This document shows, piece by piece, positions 24,666 to 34,003 of a stretch of 64,000 nucleotides of DNA. Position 1 is the first letter of the stretch; each line of letters opens with the position of its first letter. Both the position numbers and the translations under genes were made by a program. The notes below the pieces were generated by a model. The model worked only from the letters and a program-made list of their open reading frames with translations, made no database searches and was not told where the DNA came from. The DNA is from Streptomyces tauricus (GTDB lineage: Bacteria; Actinomycetota; Actinomycetes; Streptomycetales; Streptomycetaceae): NCBI RefSeq assembly GCF_014650955.1, contig NZ_BMVY01000030.1, positions 50,293 through 114,292 on the forward strand, in the 5' to 3' direction.

Positions 24666-26663
24666 ATGGGGGTGCCGGAAATAACGAGGGGCGGTATTCC
24701 GGGATTGCTGGTTACAGGTCGGTACCGATTGGTCGAGAGTATTGGACAAGGGGGAATGGGGCGGGTGTGGCGGGCCGCCGACGAAACGCTCGACCGGCGG
24801 GTCGCCGTCAAGGAGATGCGCATAGACGGCATGGACCAGGAGGACGCCAGGACCCGCCGCGAACGGACCCTGCGCGAGGCGAGGGCCACCGCCCGGATCG
24901 ACCACCCCAATGTGGTGCGCGTGTACGACGTCGTCGACGAGGGCGAGCGCCTGTGGATCGTGATGGAGCTGGTCGACGGCCGCTCCCTGGAACGGGTCGT
25001 GGCGGAGGACGGGCCGCTGAGCCCGCGCGCCACGGCCCGGATCGGGCTCGAACTGGTGGCGGCGCTCGACCAGGTGCACGCGGGCGGTGTCCTGCACCGG
25101 GACATCAAACCGGGCAACGTCCTGATCGAGCGGCGGGCCGGCCGGGTCGTCCTCACCGACTTCGGCATCGCCGCCATCCAGAACGCGGAAGCCCTCACGA
25201 TGGCCGGCATGCTGGTCGGCTCCCCCGACTACATGGCACCCGAGCGCGTCTCGGGCCGCCCGCAGGGCCCGCCGTCCGACCTCTGGTCCCTGGGCGCCAC
25301 CCTCTGCGCGGCGCTGGGCGGCAGGTCCCCGTTCTCCCGAGCGACGACCCTCGCGACGCTGCACGCGGTGCTGTACGAGGAGCCCGAGATCCCGTCCGCT
25401 GCGGGGGAGTTGCGGGACGCGCTCACGGCCCTGCTCCAGAAGGACCCCGCGGACCGCCCCGCGCTGGAGGAACTGGCCGCACTCCTCGGCCCGACGGCGG
25501 ACGGCACCACGGGAACGGCGGCGCTCACGACCACGACCACGCCCCCGGAAGCGACACCGGAAGAGACGCCGGAGCCGGAACCCCTCCCGGAACCGGAACC
25601 GGAGCCGGAGCCGGAGCCCGAAGAACCGGCCGCCACCGATCCGGAGCCCCCACCGGCCGAGCGCCCGACACCCCTGTACGTACGCATCCCGCCCCCGGAG
25701 CCGGAGTCGGAGCCGGTGGAGGACGCCGTACCGGCCAGGCCCACCCCGACACCCCCGCCGACCCCGACACCGGAGTCGCCCGCCCCCGAACCACTCCCCG
25801 ACGTGGAGAACACGTCCTCGGAAGCCCCTGCCGAGGGCACCCCCGAACTCCCCTCCGAGGGCGCGCCCCCCGGGCAGGAGTCACCACCGGAGCCACAGCC
25901 ACAGCCGCAGCCGGAGCCGCAGTCGGAGCCGCAAAGGAATGCCGAACTGCCCACGAGGCCGCGGTCCGCCCCGACTCCGACTCCGGCCCCGTCACCGCCC
26001 CCGTCACCGATGCCACCGGGTGAACTGCCCGGCCCCGCCGTCCCGTCAGCACCGCGCCGCACGGGGGACCGGAACCGCGGCCTCCTCGGCCGGAAGGGGC
26101 TGATCGCCGCTGTCGGCGTGGTCGTCGCCGGCGCGCTCGCCGCTCTGCTCGTCCCGATGCTCGGCGGCTCGCCCGACGACAAGGACAAGGGGTCCTCGTC
26201 CCCGTCCCCCACCGTCGCGGGCACCGTCCGCCCGCCGAGCCTCCCGGCGGGCTCCCGCACGGAAGCGGGCATGTACGCGTGGGCGCCGCCCGACGGCTGG
26301 GAACGGGTCGTACAGAGCGGCGCCGAGGTCCACTACACGTCACCCGACCGCAAGCAGGAAATCCTGGCCAACGCCTCACCGGCCCGCGGCGATCTGCTGG
26401 AGCAGTGGCGGAAGACGGAGGAGACCACCAGCAAGGGCCTCGACTACCAGCGGATCCGGCTGGAGGAGACCACGTTCCGGGGGGAGCCCGCGGTCGTCTG
26501 GGAGTACACGGTCACGGCCAAGGGACTGCCCTGGCACGCCCGGCTGCTCGGTTTCGACGCCGACGGCAAGTCGTACGAGATCACGACCTGGTACCACCCG
26601 GACGTCGAGGAGCGGGCCCTGCGCGTCTACGACAACGTCAAGAAGAGCTTCACTCCGCTGTGA
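24666..26663 (+). CDS. membrane Ser/Thr protein kinase (PknB/Pkn-type)
   Basis: ATG 24666 follows AGGGGGGA; the protein has 665 residues. The kinase domain (about 20-275) is complete: glycine loop GQGGMGRVW, Lys49 (VAVKEM), HRDIKPGN with Asp146, DFG at 165-167 and the APE motif (APERVSG). A 200-residue Pro/Glu-rich linker with PEPEP runs follows, then one membrane helix near 478-500 and an external domain of about 150 residues. It should sense an outside signal and phosphorylate cytosolic targets. The divergent surface protein is a possible ligand, which is inference. An intergenic AT-richer stretch (24540-24660) holds the promoters. Confidence 0.93.
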   Translation: MGVPEITRGGIPGLLVTGRYRLVESIGQGGMGRVWRAADETLDRRVAVKEMRIDGMDQEDARTRRERTLREARATARIDHPNVVRVYDVVDEGERLWIVMELVDGRSLERVVAEDGPLSPRATARIGLELVAALDQVHAGGVLHRDIKPGNVLIERRAGRVVLTDFGIAAIQNAEALTMAGMLVGSPDYMAPERVSGRPQGPPSDLWSLGATLCAALGGRSPFSRATTLATLHAVLYEEPEIPSAAGELRDALTALLQKDPADRPALEELAALLGPTADGTTGTAALTTTTTPPEATPEETPEPEPLPEPEPEPEPEPEEPAATDPEPPPAERPTPLYVRIPPPEPESEPVEDAVPARPTPTPPPTPTPESPAPEPLPDVENTSSEAPAEGTPELPSEGAPPGQESPPEPQPQPQPEPQSEPQRNAELPTRPRSAPTPTPAPSPPPSPMPPGELPGPAVPSAPRRTGDRNRGLLGRKGLIAAVGVVVAGALAALLVPMLGGSPDDKDKGSSSPSPTVAGTVRPPSLPAGSRTEAGMYAWAPPDGWERVVQSGAEVHYTSPDRKQEILANASPARGDLLEQWRKTEETTSKGLDYQRIRLEETTFRGEPAVVWEYTVTAKGLPWHARLLGFDADGKSYEITTWYHPDVEERALRVYDNVKKSFTPL

Positions 26664-26683
26664 GCACCCCGCTCCCGCACACG

Positions 26684-26719
26684 ACGACGCCCCCACGGAA
26701 AGGCCCGCGGGGGCGTCGT
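26684..26719. terminator. hairpin between the kinase and the permease genes
   Basis: A perfect 11-bp stem (26684-26694 with 26709-26719) lies between the two convergent genes and can serve both. Confidence 0.7.
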
Positions 26720-26761
26720 ACGGAATAGGGGCCGTACGGGCAGCAGTCAGACCTGCTCGGT

Positions 26762-28246
26762 TCAGACCCGCTCGGTGTCGGACGCACCGGAAGCGAGCCG
26801 GTCGTTCTTCCCGCGCCGGACCTTCTCCAGTACCAGCGAGACGCCCACGACCAGGGCCGCCACCAGCAGCGACAGGAGCACGGTCTGGCGGCCGTCGTGC
26901 TCGGTGTCGGTGAGCATGTAGCCGAGGACGAAGACGATCAGCGCGATCGTCGCCCAGGTCAGATACGGGTACAGCCACATCCGGACGACCAGCTTCTCCG
27001 GCGTCTCACGCTCGATGATCTTCCGCATGCGCAGCTGCGAGAGACAGATGACGAGCCAGACGAACAGGGCGACCGCGCCGGAGGAGTTGACAAGGAAGAG
27101 GAAGACCGAGTCGGGGAACTCGTAGTTGAAGAACACGGCGACGAAGCCGAAGGCGACCGACGCGAGGATCGCGGCCATCGGGACGCCACGGCTCGTGGTG
27201 CGGGCGAAGACCTTGGGCGCGTCACCGCGCCGGCCGAGCGAGAACGCCATGCGGGAGGCCGTGTAGAGGCCGGAGTTGAGACAGGACAGGACGGACGTCA
27301 GCACGATGAACTTCATGATCTCGCCGGCGTTGGCGATGCCGAGCGAGTTCAGGGCGGCGACGTACGAACCGTCCTTCTGGATGGACTCGGAGTCCCAGGG
27401 CAGCAGCGTGACGACGACGAAGATCGAGCCGAGGTAGAAGACGCCGATCCGCCAGATGACGCTGTTGGTGGACTTGGTGACGGCGCGCTGCGGGTTCTCG
27501 GACTCGCCGGCCGCGAGGGTGGCGATCTCGCTGCCCATGAAGGAGAAGACGACGAGCAGGATGCCGGTGAGGATCGAGCCGGGTCCGTGCGGCAGGAAGC
27601 CGCCGTGGTCGGTGAGGTTCCCGAGCCCCGCGCTGTCGGTGTCGACACCCGGCAGTACGCCGAAGACGGCGAGCCCGCCGATGACGATGAAGGCGCCGAT
27701 GGCGACGACCTTGATCCCGGCGAACCAGAACTCGAACTCGCCGTACGAGCCGACGGAGCCGAGGTTCGTCGCGGTCAGCACGAGCATGACGATGAGCGCC
27801 CAGCCCCACTGCGGTACGGCCGGGACCCAGCTCTCCAGGATCACCGCGCCCGCGGTGGCCTCGATCGCGAGCACGACGACCCAGAAGAACCAGTACAGCC
27901 AGCCGATCGAGAAGCCCGCCCAGCGGCCGAGCGCACGGTCGGCGTGCGCGGAGAACGAGCCCGAGGTCGGGTTCGCGGCGGACATCTCGCCGAGCATCCG
28001 CATCACGAGGACGACCATGGTCCCGACGAGGGCGTACGAGAGCAGGATGCCGGGGCCCGCGGTGGCGATACCGGTGCTGGAGCCGACGAAGAGGCCGGCG
28101 CCGATGACCCCGCCGATCGCGATCATCGACAGGTGCCGGTTCTTGAGCCCGGCGTGCAGTCCGCCGTCGGGCTCTGCGGGGCTTCCTGGGCCGTCGGGGC
28201 CGTCTGGGCCGTTACCGGCCTTCGTCATGGTCGGCTGCGAGGTCAT
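26762..28246 (-). CDS. APC-superfamily amino-acid permease
   Basis: The ATG at 28246 follows AAAGGAA; the protein has 494 residues and about 12 helices. After a Gly/Pro/Asp-rich start (GPDGPDGPGSPAEPDGG) it reads GLKNRHLSMIAIGGVIGAG and GLFVGSSTGIATAGPG, as in GABA/asparagine-type permeases. It is a paralogue of the permease at 12812-14218. The promoter region (28247-28400) has repeats of ATGCGCCGGG and an AT-richer part. The substrate is open. Confidence 0.92.
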   Translation of the reverse strand: MTSQPTMTKAGNGPDGPDGPGSPAEPDGGLHAGLKNRHLSMIAIGGVIGAGLFVGSSTGIATAGPGILLSYALVGTMVVLVMRMLGEMSAANPTSGSFSAHADRALGRWAGFSIGWLYWFFWVVVLAIEATAGAVILESWVPAVPQWGWALIVMLVLTATNLGSVGSYGEFEFWFAGIKVVAIGAFIVIGGLAVFGVLPGVDTDSAGLGNLTDHGGFLPHGPGSILTGILLVVFSFMGSEIATLAAGESENPQRAVTKSTNSVIWRIGVFYLGSIFVVVTLLPWDSESIQKDGSYVAALNSLGIANAGEIMKFIVLTSVLSCLNSGLYTASRMAFSLGRRGDAPKVFARTTSRGVPMAAILASVAFGFVAVFFNYEFPDSVFLFLVNSSGAVALFVWLVICLSQLRMRKIIERETPEKLVVRMWLYPYLTWATIALIVFVLGYMLTDTEHDGRQTVLLSLLVAALVVGVSLVLEKVRRGKNDRLASGASDTERV

Positions 28247-28485
28247 GTGGGGATTCCTTTACGCCGGGGATGCGCCGGGATGCGCCGGGACACGCCGGGG
28301 GCCGTGGGGGTCGGCCCGTCGAGCCGGTCCAGTGAATCCCAGGTGAATAGATTCGTGAACCTTTGAATCCAGATCGTTACTTGAGGTTTCTCTGAGGTTC
28401 TATAGTGTTGCCCGCTGTTTTCCGGCACTCGCCCCGGAGCGTTTCCTGCGCCTGCCCCGACGGGGCCGATGCGAAACAGCCGTGT

Positions 28486-28491
28486 CACACT
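28486..28491 (+). promoter_or_regulatory. possible -10 for leaderless rpiB mRNA
   Basis: CACACT ends six bases before the ATG at 28498, the same geometry as in five other genes here, but the first base is not T. A second possible -10, TATAGT, is at 28401-28406. Confidence 0.3.
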
Positions 28492-28497
28492 CGGACC

Positions 28498-28983
28498 ATG
28501 CGCGTGTACCTCGGCTCCGACCATGCCGGTTTCGAACTCAAGAACCACCTCGTCGAGTGGCTCAAGTCCGCCGGGCACGAGCCCGTCGACTGCGGGCCCC
28601 TCATCTACGACGCCCAGGACGACTACCCGCCGTTCTGCCTGCGCGCCGCTGAACGTGCCGCGGCCGACCCCGAGGGTCTGGGCATCGTGATCGGCGGGTC
28701 CGGGAACGGTGAGCAGATCGCCGCGAACAAGGTCGCGGGGGTGCGGGCGGCTCTCGCGTGGAGCGTGGAGACGGCGGCGCTGGGGCGTCAGCACAATGAC
28801 GCCAACGTCGTGGCGGTCGGGGCGCGGATGCACTCCGAGGAGGAGGCGACGAAGTTCGTCGAGACCTTCCTGAACACGCCGTTCTCGGGGGACGAGCGGC
28901 ACGTCCGCCGCATCGACATGCTGTCGTCCTACGAGACGACCCACGCCCTCCCCCCGATCCCGCCCCACCACCCGCAGGCATAG
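28498..28983 (+). CDS. rpiB: ribose-5-phosphate isomerase B
   Basis: The protein has 161 residues. RpiB/LacAB signatures are clear: YLGSDHAGFELKNHL and IVIGGSGNGEQIAANK. In the latter, Glu72 replaces the catalytic Cys of the E. coli type, as in the mycobacterial RpiB (Glu75). It interconverts ribulose-5-P and ribose-5-P in the pentose phosphate pathway. It reads alone, divergent from the permease gene, and is followed after a repeat by the DNA glycosylase gene. Confidence 0.95.
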   Translation: MRVYLGSDHAGFELKNHLVEWLKSAGHEPVDCGPLIYDAQDDYPPFCLRAAERAAADPEGLGIVIGGSGNGEQIAANKVAGVRAALAWSVETAALGRQHNDANVVAVGARMHSEEEATKFVETFLNTPFSGDERHVRRIDMLSSYETTHALPPIPPHHPQA

Positions 28984-29030
28984 AAGCTTCCCGTCACGTA
29001 CTCGGGGGCTGCGCCCCCGAACCCCCGGTT

Positions 29031-29109
29031 CTCAAACGCCGGACGGGCTGAAAGATTCGCGGACCGTCGGCGACGTCTTCAGCCCGTCCGGCGTTTGAGG
29101 ACGAAGGGG
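29031..29109. repeat. 22-bp perfect inverted repeat of the CTCAAACGCCGGACGGGCTG type
   Basis: Arms 29031-29052 and 29088-29109 are exact inverse copies separated by 35 bases. It is the same element as at 21323-21375. Further GC palindromes lie on both sides. It sits between rpiB and the glycosylase gene. Confidence 0.8.
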
Positions 29110-29177
29110 GTCTGGGGCGCAGCCCCGGTTTCGGGAAGGGGCGGGGCTGGGGAAAAAAGAAACCCGTAGGAGGACCC

Positions 29178-29987
29178 GTGCCGGAGGGGCACACCATCCA
29201 CCGGCTGGCCGAGGACTACCTCGGCGGATTCGGCGGCCGCAAGGCGCACGTCACCAGCCCCCAGGGCAAGCTCACCGACGCCGCCGCCCTCCTGACCGGC
29301 ACCACCCTCACCACCACCGAGGCCCACGGAAAACACCTCTTCCTCCGCTTCGAGACGGACACCTGGATCCACATCCACCTCGGCCTCTTCGGCAAGGTGA
29401 ACTTCGGCGCGACCCCCGCGCCCCCACCCACCGACACGGTCCGCCTGAGACTCAGGAACGACACCGCGTACGTGGACCTCCGCGGCCCCACCACCTGCAC
29501 CCTGATCACGGACACGGAGAAGCAGGCGATACACGACCGCCTGGGCCCCGACCCGCTGCGCGAGGACGCCGAGCCGGCCCGCGCGTACGAGCGCGTCTCC
29601 CGCAGCCGTACGACGATCGCCGCCCTGCTCATGGACCAGAAGGTCGTCGCGGGCGTCGGGAACGTCTACCGCGCGGAGGTCCTCTTCCGGCACGGCATCG
29701 ACCCGTACCGGCCCGGCAGGGACATCACGCGCGCCGAGTGGGACGCGATGTGGGCGGATCTGGTGGCGCTCATGCGCGAGGGGGTCCGCAACAACCGCAT
29801 CGACACGGTCCGCCCGGAGCACGAACCTGAGGCGATGGGCCGCCCGCCGCGCAAGGACGACCACGGCGGCGAGGTCTACGTGTACCGCAGGGCCACCCTG
29901 CCCTGCCACATCTGTGGCGGCGAGATCCGCACCGCCGGTCTCGCCGCCCGCAACCTCTTCTGGTGCCCCACCTGCCAGAAGACCTGA
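29178..29987 (+). CDS. Fpg/Nei-family DNA glycosylase
   Basis: The GTG at 29178 follows TAGGAGG; the protein has 269 residues. After removal of Met the catalytic Pro and Glu (PEGHTIHRLA) are at the N-terminus, as needed in this family. The C-terminal zinc finger has Cys243, Cys246, Cys263 and Cys266 (CHIC...CPTC). It excises oxidised bases and cuts the strand by beta/delta elimination. The N-terminal PEGHTIH form is more like the actinobacterial Nei proteins than MutM, so I leave the symbol open. Confidence 0.93.
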   Translation: MPEGHTIHRLAEDYLGGFGGRKAHVTSPQGKLTDAAALLTGTTLTTTEAHGKHLFLRFETDTWIHIHLGLFGKVNFGATPAPPPTDTVRLRLRNDTAYVDLRGPTTCTLITDTEKQAIHDRLGPDPLREDAEPARAYERVSRSRTTIAALLMDQKVVAGVGNVYRAEVLFRHGIDPYRPGRDITRAEWDAMWADLVALMREGVRNNRIDTVRPEHEPEAMGRPPRKDDHGGEVYVYRRATLPCHICGGEIRTAGLAARNLFWCPTCQKT

Positions 29988-30017
29988 GGTCCCCCGAGAG
30001 ACCCGGGGGAGGGCTCC

Positions 30018-31253
30018 TCAGAAGCCGTGCGGCAGCCAGGGTGCCACGACGGAGGCGAAGCCGAGCGAGGCCTCCGCGAGGGCGCCCTGGCGCAGTTCCC
30101 GCACCCGTCCCGCCGCGGCCAGCGAGGCGAGGGACACCCCGCCGAGATAGGCCGCCCCCAAGTCCCGTACGGACAGGCCGATATCGGCCGGGTCGGAGGT
30201 CCGCGCGCAGGACGCGCCCTTCGCGTCGCCGGAGAGCCGCCAACGCCCCTCGTTCCAGGGGCAGAAGGAGTCCTCGACCTCGAACACCACGTCCACCGGC
30301 GCCTGGTACGTCCGCGCCTCCAGTGCCGCGCCGACCTCGACGAGCCGCACATGGAGCGAGTCACGCGGGGCCAGGTCGCAGCGCCGGCTGTCGGAGACGA
30401 GGTGCTGCCAGGCGTCGTCCAGCGGCCTGTTCCACACCTTCACCTTCGACGTCAGGTCGATGTCGAAGAGGTGCCGCCACAGCGCCGCGTACGCCGCCGG
30501 GTCGAGCGCCTCCAGATCACGCAGCTCGACCGTGCCCTTCGGCCCGGCCGGATCCCAGTCCGGCTTGTTGAAGTAGCGCGCGTAGCCCACGACTTCGCCG
30601 TCCCGCTCCGCGAGTACGCACTGCAGCGGCGAGGTGCCCTTGCGGTCGCTCTCCGGGTCGAGCAGCGCCAGCCGCTCCCAGCCGGGCCGCCGCGCGAGCA
30701 TCCCGGGCCGCACCGCCACGTGCCGCGCGTACACCGCCTCGCAGGCCTCGGGCACCCCTGGCGCGTCGGGCTTCACGAGCCGCAGCCGTACGTCGTCCGT
30801 GCCGTCCGGCACCGACAGCCGCACCCGGTCCGTGTCGATCTCGGCCCGCAGTTGCTGGGTCGCGATGCCGTAGCCGAAGCGGCCGTAGATGGCCGGTTCC
30901 GACGCCGTGAGGGCGGCCAACGGCTCCCCCCAGGACCGTACGTCGTCCAGTTGGCGCCGCATCATCGAGGTGAGCACCCCGCGCCTGCGGTGGGTCGAGG
31001 CGACGCTCACCATCGTGACGCCCGCGGTCGGTACGGACGCGCCGCCCGGCACCGTGAGCCGGAAGGTGAAGGCGCCGGCCGTGCCCACGCACTCGTCACC
31101 GTCCCAGACCCCGAGGGAACGGTCGTGCTCCGTGAGGTCGCTCCACAGGGCGCGTTCCTCGGCCGATTCGGCGACCCCGCCGAACGCGAGCTCCAGTTTC
31201 CCGTACCACGCGTCCCAGTCGGCCGGGCGCAGCACGCGCAAGTCTGTCGTCAT
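30018..31253 (-). CDS. Eis-like GNAT N-acetyltransferase
   Basis: The ATG at 31253 gives 411 residues, the usual length of Eis. An N-terminal GNAT domain carries the acetyl-CoA loop (VASTHRRRGVLTSMM), and the IYGRFGYG stretch (Tyr123, Tyr128) covers the general acid equivalent to Tyr126 of M. tuberculosis Eis. The C-terminal sterol-carrier-like domain ends PWLPHGF; in Eis the carboxylate of the terminal Phe is the catalytic base, and it is kept. Eis acetylates amines of aminoglycosides and other compounds; the natural substrate here is not known. It is convergent with the glycosylase gene. Confidence 0.92.
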   Translation of the reverse strand: MTTDLRVLRPADWDAWYGKLELAFGGVAESAEERALWSDLTEHDRSLGVWDGDECVGTAGAFTFRLTVPGGASVPTAGVTMVSVASTHRRRGVLTSMMRRQLDDVRSWGEPLAALTASEPAIYGRFGYGIATQQLRAEIDTDRVRLSVPDGTDDVRLRLVKPDAPGVPEACEAVYARHVAVRPGMLARRPGWERLALLDPESDRKGTSPLQCVLAERDGEVVGYARYFNKPDWDPAGPKGTVELRDLEALDPAAYAALWRHLFDIDLTSKVKVWNRPLDDAWQHLVSDSRRCDLAPRDSLHVRLVEVGAALEARTYQAPVDVVFEVEDSFCPWNEGRWRLSGDAKGASCARTSDPADIGLSVRDLGAAYLGGVSLASLAAAGRVRELRQGALAEASLGFASVVAPWLPHGF

Positions 31254-31439
31254 GTCCCCATGCCTACCAGGGCAATCCGGGATGAGCGACCGGATTTCTC
31301 CTGGGCGGGCGGTGCCGGGTCCCCATCCGGCCGTACGCTCTGCGATGACCGGGCTTCCCTGTGACTTCCGTCCCCGGACGGGGGACAAGTGGGACCTCCC
31401 GTGCCAAGCACCTGGTCCGATGGATAGGGTCCCGAACTA

Positions 31440-32621
31440 ATGGCAGCAGGACGAGAGCGGCGCGCAGAAGCCGATACGTTCACGGCCCGGTTGAAGAAGC
31501 AGGTACACCGGGTCCGCACAGGGCTGCGCAGATCCGCCGTCGACTACTTCCGGGGCGACGGTTCGGACTGGGTCGCGCTCGCCCTTCTCCTGATGACCAT
31601 TCCCGTGATCGCCTTCGTCACACTCATGAACTCCGTCTGGTGCTCACCGGCGATGCTCGTCCTGCCGATCGTCGCCGGCGGCCTGCTGCTGCGACCCTCC
31701 AGCCTGCTCAGCCTGTACGCGGCGGCCGCCACGGCGCTGATCGTGGAGTCGGTGAGACTGGGCCCGTACACGGAGGGCCCCTCCCGTGTGACGCCCGGAA
31801 TCGTGCTGGTCGTGGCGGCCTGCGGGTTCTTCGGCCTGCTGATCGCCCAGTTCCGCAGCCGGGTCGGGGTGCCGTGGCGGCGAGGCGGAACGATGCTGTT
31901 CGACCTGCGCGAGCGGATCCGGGTGCAGAGCAAGCTGCCGAAGCTGCCGATGGGCTGGCACCGGGAGATGGCGCTGCGGCCGGCCGGCGGTCAGTCGTTC
32001 TCCGGTGACTTCGTCGTCGCGGCCCGTACGAACGGCGGGCGCACCCTGGAGGTCGTCCTCACCGACGTCTCCGGCAAGGGCATGGACGCGGGGTCGCGTG
32101 CGCTGCTCCTGTCCGGCGCGTTCGGCGGCCTGCTGGGCTCTCTGCCGCCGCACGCCTTCCTGCCCGCGGCGAACGGATACCTGCTCCGCCAGGACTGGGA
32201 CGAGGGTTTCGCCACGTCCATCCACCTGGTCCTGGACCTCGACTCCGGGGACTACGAGCTGTTCTCCGCCGGACATCCGCCGGGCCTTCAGCTCAGCGCG
32301 GGCAACGGCCGCTGGGAGGAGAAGGTCGCGGAGGGACCGCTGCTGGGCGTGTACGGCGGCGCGCAGTTCGACTCGGTGAAGGGCTCGCTGCGCCCGGGCG
32401 ACGTACTGATGCTGTTCACGGACGGCCTCGTGGAGACGTCCGAGCGGGACATCGTCGAGGGCATCGACCGCCTGACCGGGGAAGCCGACCGCTATGTGGC
32501 GGGCGGCTTCCACGGGGCGGCCTGGCACCTGATCGAAGCGGTGGCGAAGGACGTGAACGACGACCGCGCCCTCCTGCTGATCTGCCGAGAGGGCGCGACA
32601 ACGGGCCCGGCCACGCTGTGA
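31440..32621 (+). CDS. membrane PP2C/SpoIIE-family Ser/Thr phosphatase
   Basis: The protein has 393 residues. After a basic N-terminus come about three helices between residues 45 and 140, then a SpoIIE-type PP2C domain with the metal motifs SGDFVVA, DVSGKGMDAG, FTDGLVE and NDDRALL. Such phosphatases control anti-sigma antagonists, and Streptomyces has dozens. No anti-sigma or antagonist gene lies next to it. The ATG at 31440 has no Shine-Dalgarno sequence; TAGGGT (31425-31430) ends nine bases before it, so the mRNA has at most a very short leader. Confidence 0.9.
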   Translation: MAAGRERRAEADTFTARLKKQVHRVRTGLRRSAVDYFRGDGSDWVALALLLMTIPVIAFVTLMNSVWCSPAMLVLPIVAGGLLLRPSSLLSLYAAAATALIVESVRLGPYTEGPSRVTPGIVLVVAACGFFGLLIAQFRSRVGVPWRRGGTMLFDLRERIRVQSKLPKLPMGWHREMALRPAGGQSFSGDFVVAARTNGGRTLEVVLTDVSGKGMDAGSRALLLSGAFGGLLGSLPPHAFLPAANGYLLRQDWDEGFATSIHLVLDLDSGDYELFSAGHPPGLQLSAGNGRWEEKVAEGPLLGVYGGAQFDSVKGSLRPGDVLMLFTDGLVETSERDIVEGIDRLTGEADRYVAGGFHGAAWHLIEAVAKDVNDDRALLLICREGATTGPATL

Positions 32622-32670
32622 GCTCCGCTCGGGGCAGGGTTCGTCGACTGCGGCCCGGCGGGGGCGGGCC

Positions 32671-32725
32671 GCGCAGTTCCCCGCGCCCCTGAGGGGGCGG
32701 TTCTCAGGGGCGCGGGGAACTGCGC
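32671..32725. terminator. 23-bp perfect inverted repeat made of two GTTCCCCGCGCCCCT elements
   Basis: Arms 32671-32693 and 32703-32725 are exact inverse copies with a 9-base loop. It lies between the convergent phosphatase and antiporter genes and fits a two-way terminator built from the common intergenic repeat. Confidence 0.7.
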
Positions 32726-32794
32726 AACCGGGGGCGAGGGGGCGGAGCCCCCATGCGGGACGGGTAGGGGCGGCGGGGGCGAGGGAAAGGTCCG

Positions 32795-34003
32795 CTAGCC
32801 GACCGGTGTGGGCTTCCGTGGCTCAGAGGCCCGCTCAGCCCCGCCGCCAGGCAAAGCCCGGGCTAGCCACTCCGCCCGGCCCGCCGCCAACGGCCCCAGC
32901 ACGGCCAGCACCAGCACATACCCCGCGATGAACGGCGACAGCCGGGCGTCGAGCCCCGCCACCGCGGCCATCGTGGCAAGAATCAGCGCGAACTCCCCCC
33001 GGGCCAACAGCGTCGTGGAGATATTGGCCGCGGGCCCGGGCCCGAATCCGTAGATCCGCGCGGCCCCCAACCCCGCCAGCACATTCATCACCAGCGTCAC
33101 AGCCACCGCGGCCAGCACCGGCCACAGCACACTCGGCAGATCCCCCGGATCGATGGACAGCCCGAACGCGAAGAAGAACATCGCGCCGAAGGCGTCCCGC
33201 AGCGGATGCACCAGCTTGAGGATCCGCGGCCCCGACGTCGTGCTGCCGAGCATCAGTCCGACCATGAACGCCCCGATCGCGTCCGCCACCCCGAACCACT
33301 CCGAGACCCCGGCCATGAACACGGCCGCGCCGAGGAAGGAGATGACGAGCAACTCGTCGTCCCTGGTGTCGAAGAGCCGTCCCACGATCCGCGTACCGAA
33401 GCGCGCGGCGAGGGCGAGCAGCAGCAGGAAGGCGAAGGCCTTGCCGCCGTCCAGGACCGCCGAGCCGAGCGAGTCGGCGCCGGACAGGATCGGCTGGAGG
33501 GCCGCCAGGTAGAGGGCGAGGAAGATGTCCTCGACGACGATGATGCCGAGGATCGGCTTGGTCTCGGGGTTGCCGAGCCGCCCCGTGTCGACCAGCACCT
33601 TCGTGACGATCGCCGACGAGGAGATGCCGAGCACACCGGCGAGCACCAGCGCCTCGGACGTACCCCAGCCGAGGGCGAAGCCGAATCCGAGGCCGGCGCC
33701 GACGTTCAGGGCGAGGTAGGTCCCGCCGGCGAGTGCCATGCGGCGTCCGCCCGCCTTGAGGTCGTCCATGTGGAATTCGAGGCCGAGGTAGAAGAGCAGC
33801 AGCACCAGGCCGAGTGCGGAGAGCATCTCCATGTCGTGCGGGTCGGAGACGAGCACGAAGCCGGGTGTGTGGGGGCCGAGGAGTATCCCGGCCAGGATGA
33901 AGAGGGGGATGGTGGGGAGCCCGATGCGGGCACCCACGCGGGCGAGAACGGCGGCGGCCAGAAAGGCGCCGCCCATGGCTATCAGAAGCTCTGCGTGTCC
34001 GAT
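32795..34003 (-). CDS. CPA2-family cation/proton antiporter, apparent ATC start
   Basis: The protein has about 12 helices and the KefB-type sequence (IGLPTIPLFILAGILLGPHTP; DMEMLSALGLVLLLFYLGLEF). The first ATG is at 33976, but it has no ribosome binding site and cuts helix 1 short. A perfect AAGGAGG (34013-34019) lies nine bases before an ATC at 34003, in frame, giving IGHAELLIAMGGAFL and a full first helix (402 residues). No ATG, GTG or TTG lies between the upstream stop and 33976. Either ATC is used or the start codon is a sequence error; otherwise the start is 33976. There is no NAD-binding RCK domain. Ions moved are likely Na+ or K+ against H+. Confidence 0.85.
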   Translation of the reverse strand: MGHAELLIAMGGAFLAAAVLARVGARIGLPTIPLFILAGILLGPHTPGFVLVSDPHDMEMLSALGLVLLLFYLGLEFHMDDLKAGGRRMALAGGTYLALNVGAGLGFGFALGWGTSEALVLAGVLGISSSAIVTKVLVDTGRLGNPETKPILGIIVVEDIFLALYLAALQPILSGADSLGSAVLDGGKAFAFLLLLALAARFGTRIVGRLFDTRDDELLVISFLGAAVFMAGVSEWFGVADAIGAFMVGLMLGSTTSGPRILKLVHPLRDAFGAMFFFAFGLSIDPGDLPSVLWPVLAAVAVTLVMNVLAGLGAARIYGFGPGPAANISTTLLARGEFALILATMAAVAGLDARLSPFIAGYVLVLAVLGPLAAGRAEWLARALPGGGAERASEPRKPTPVG

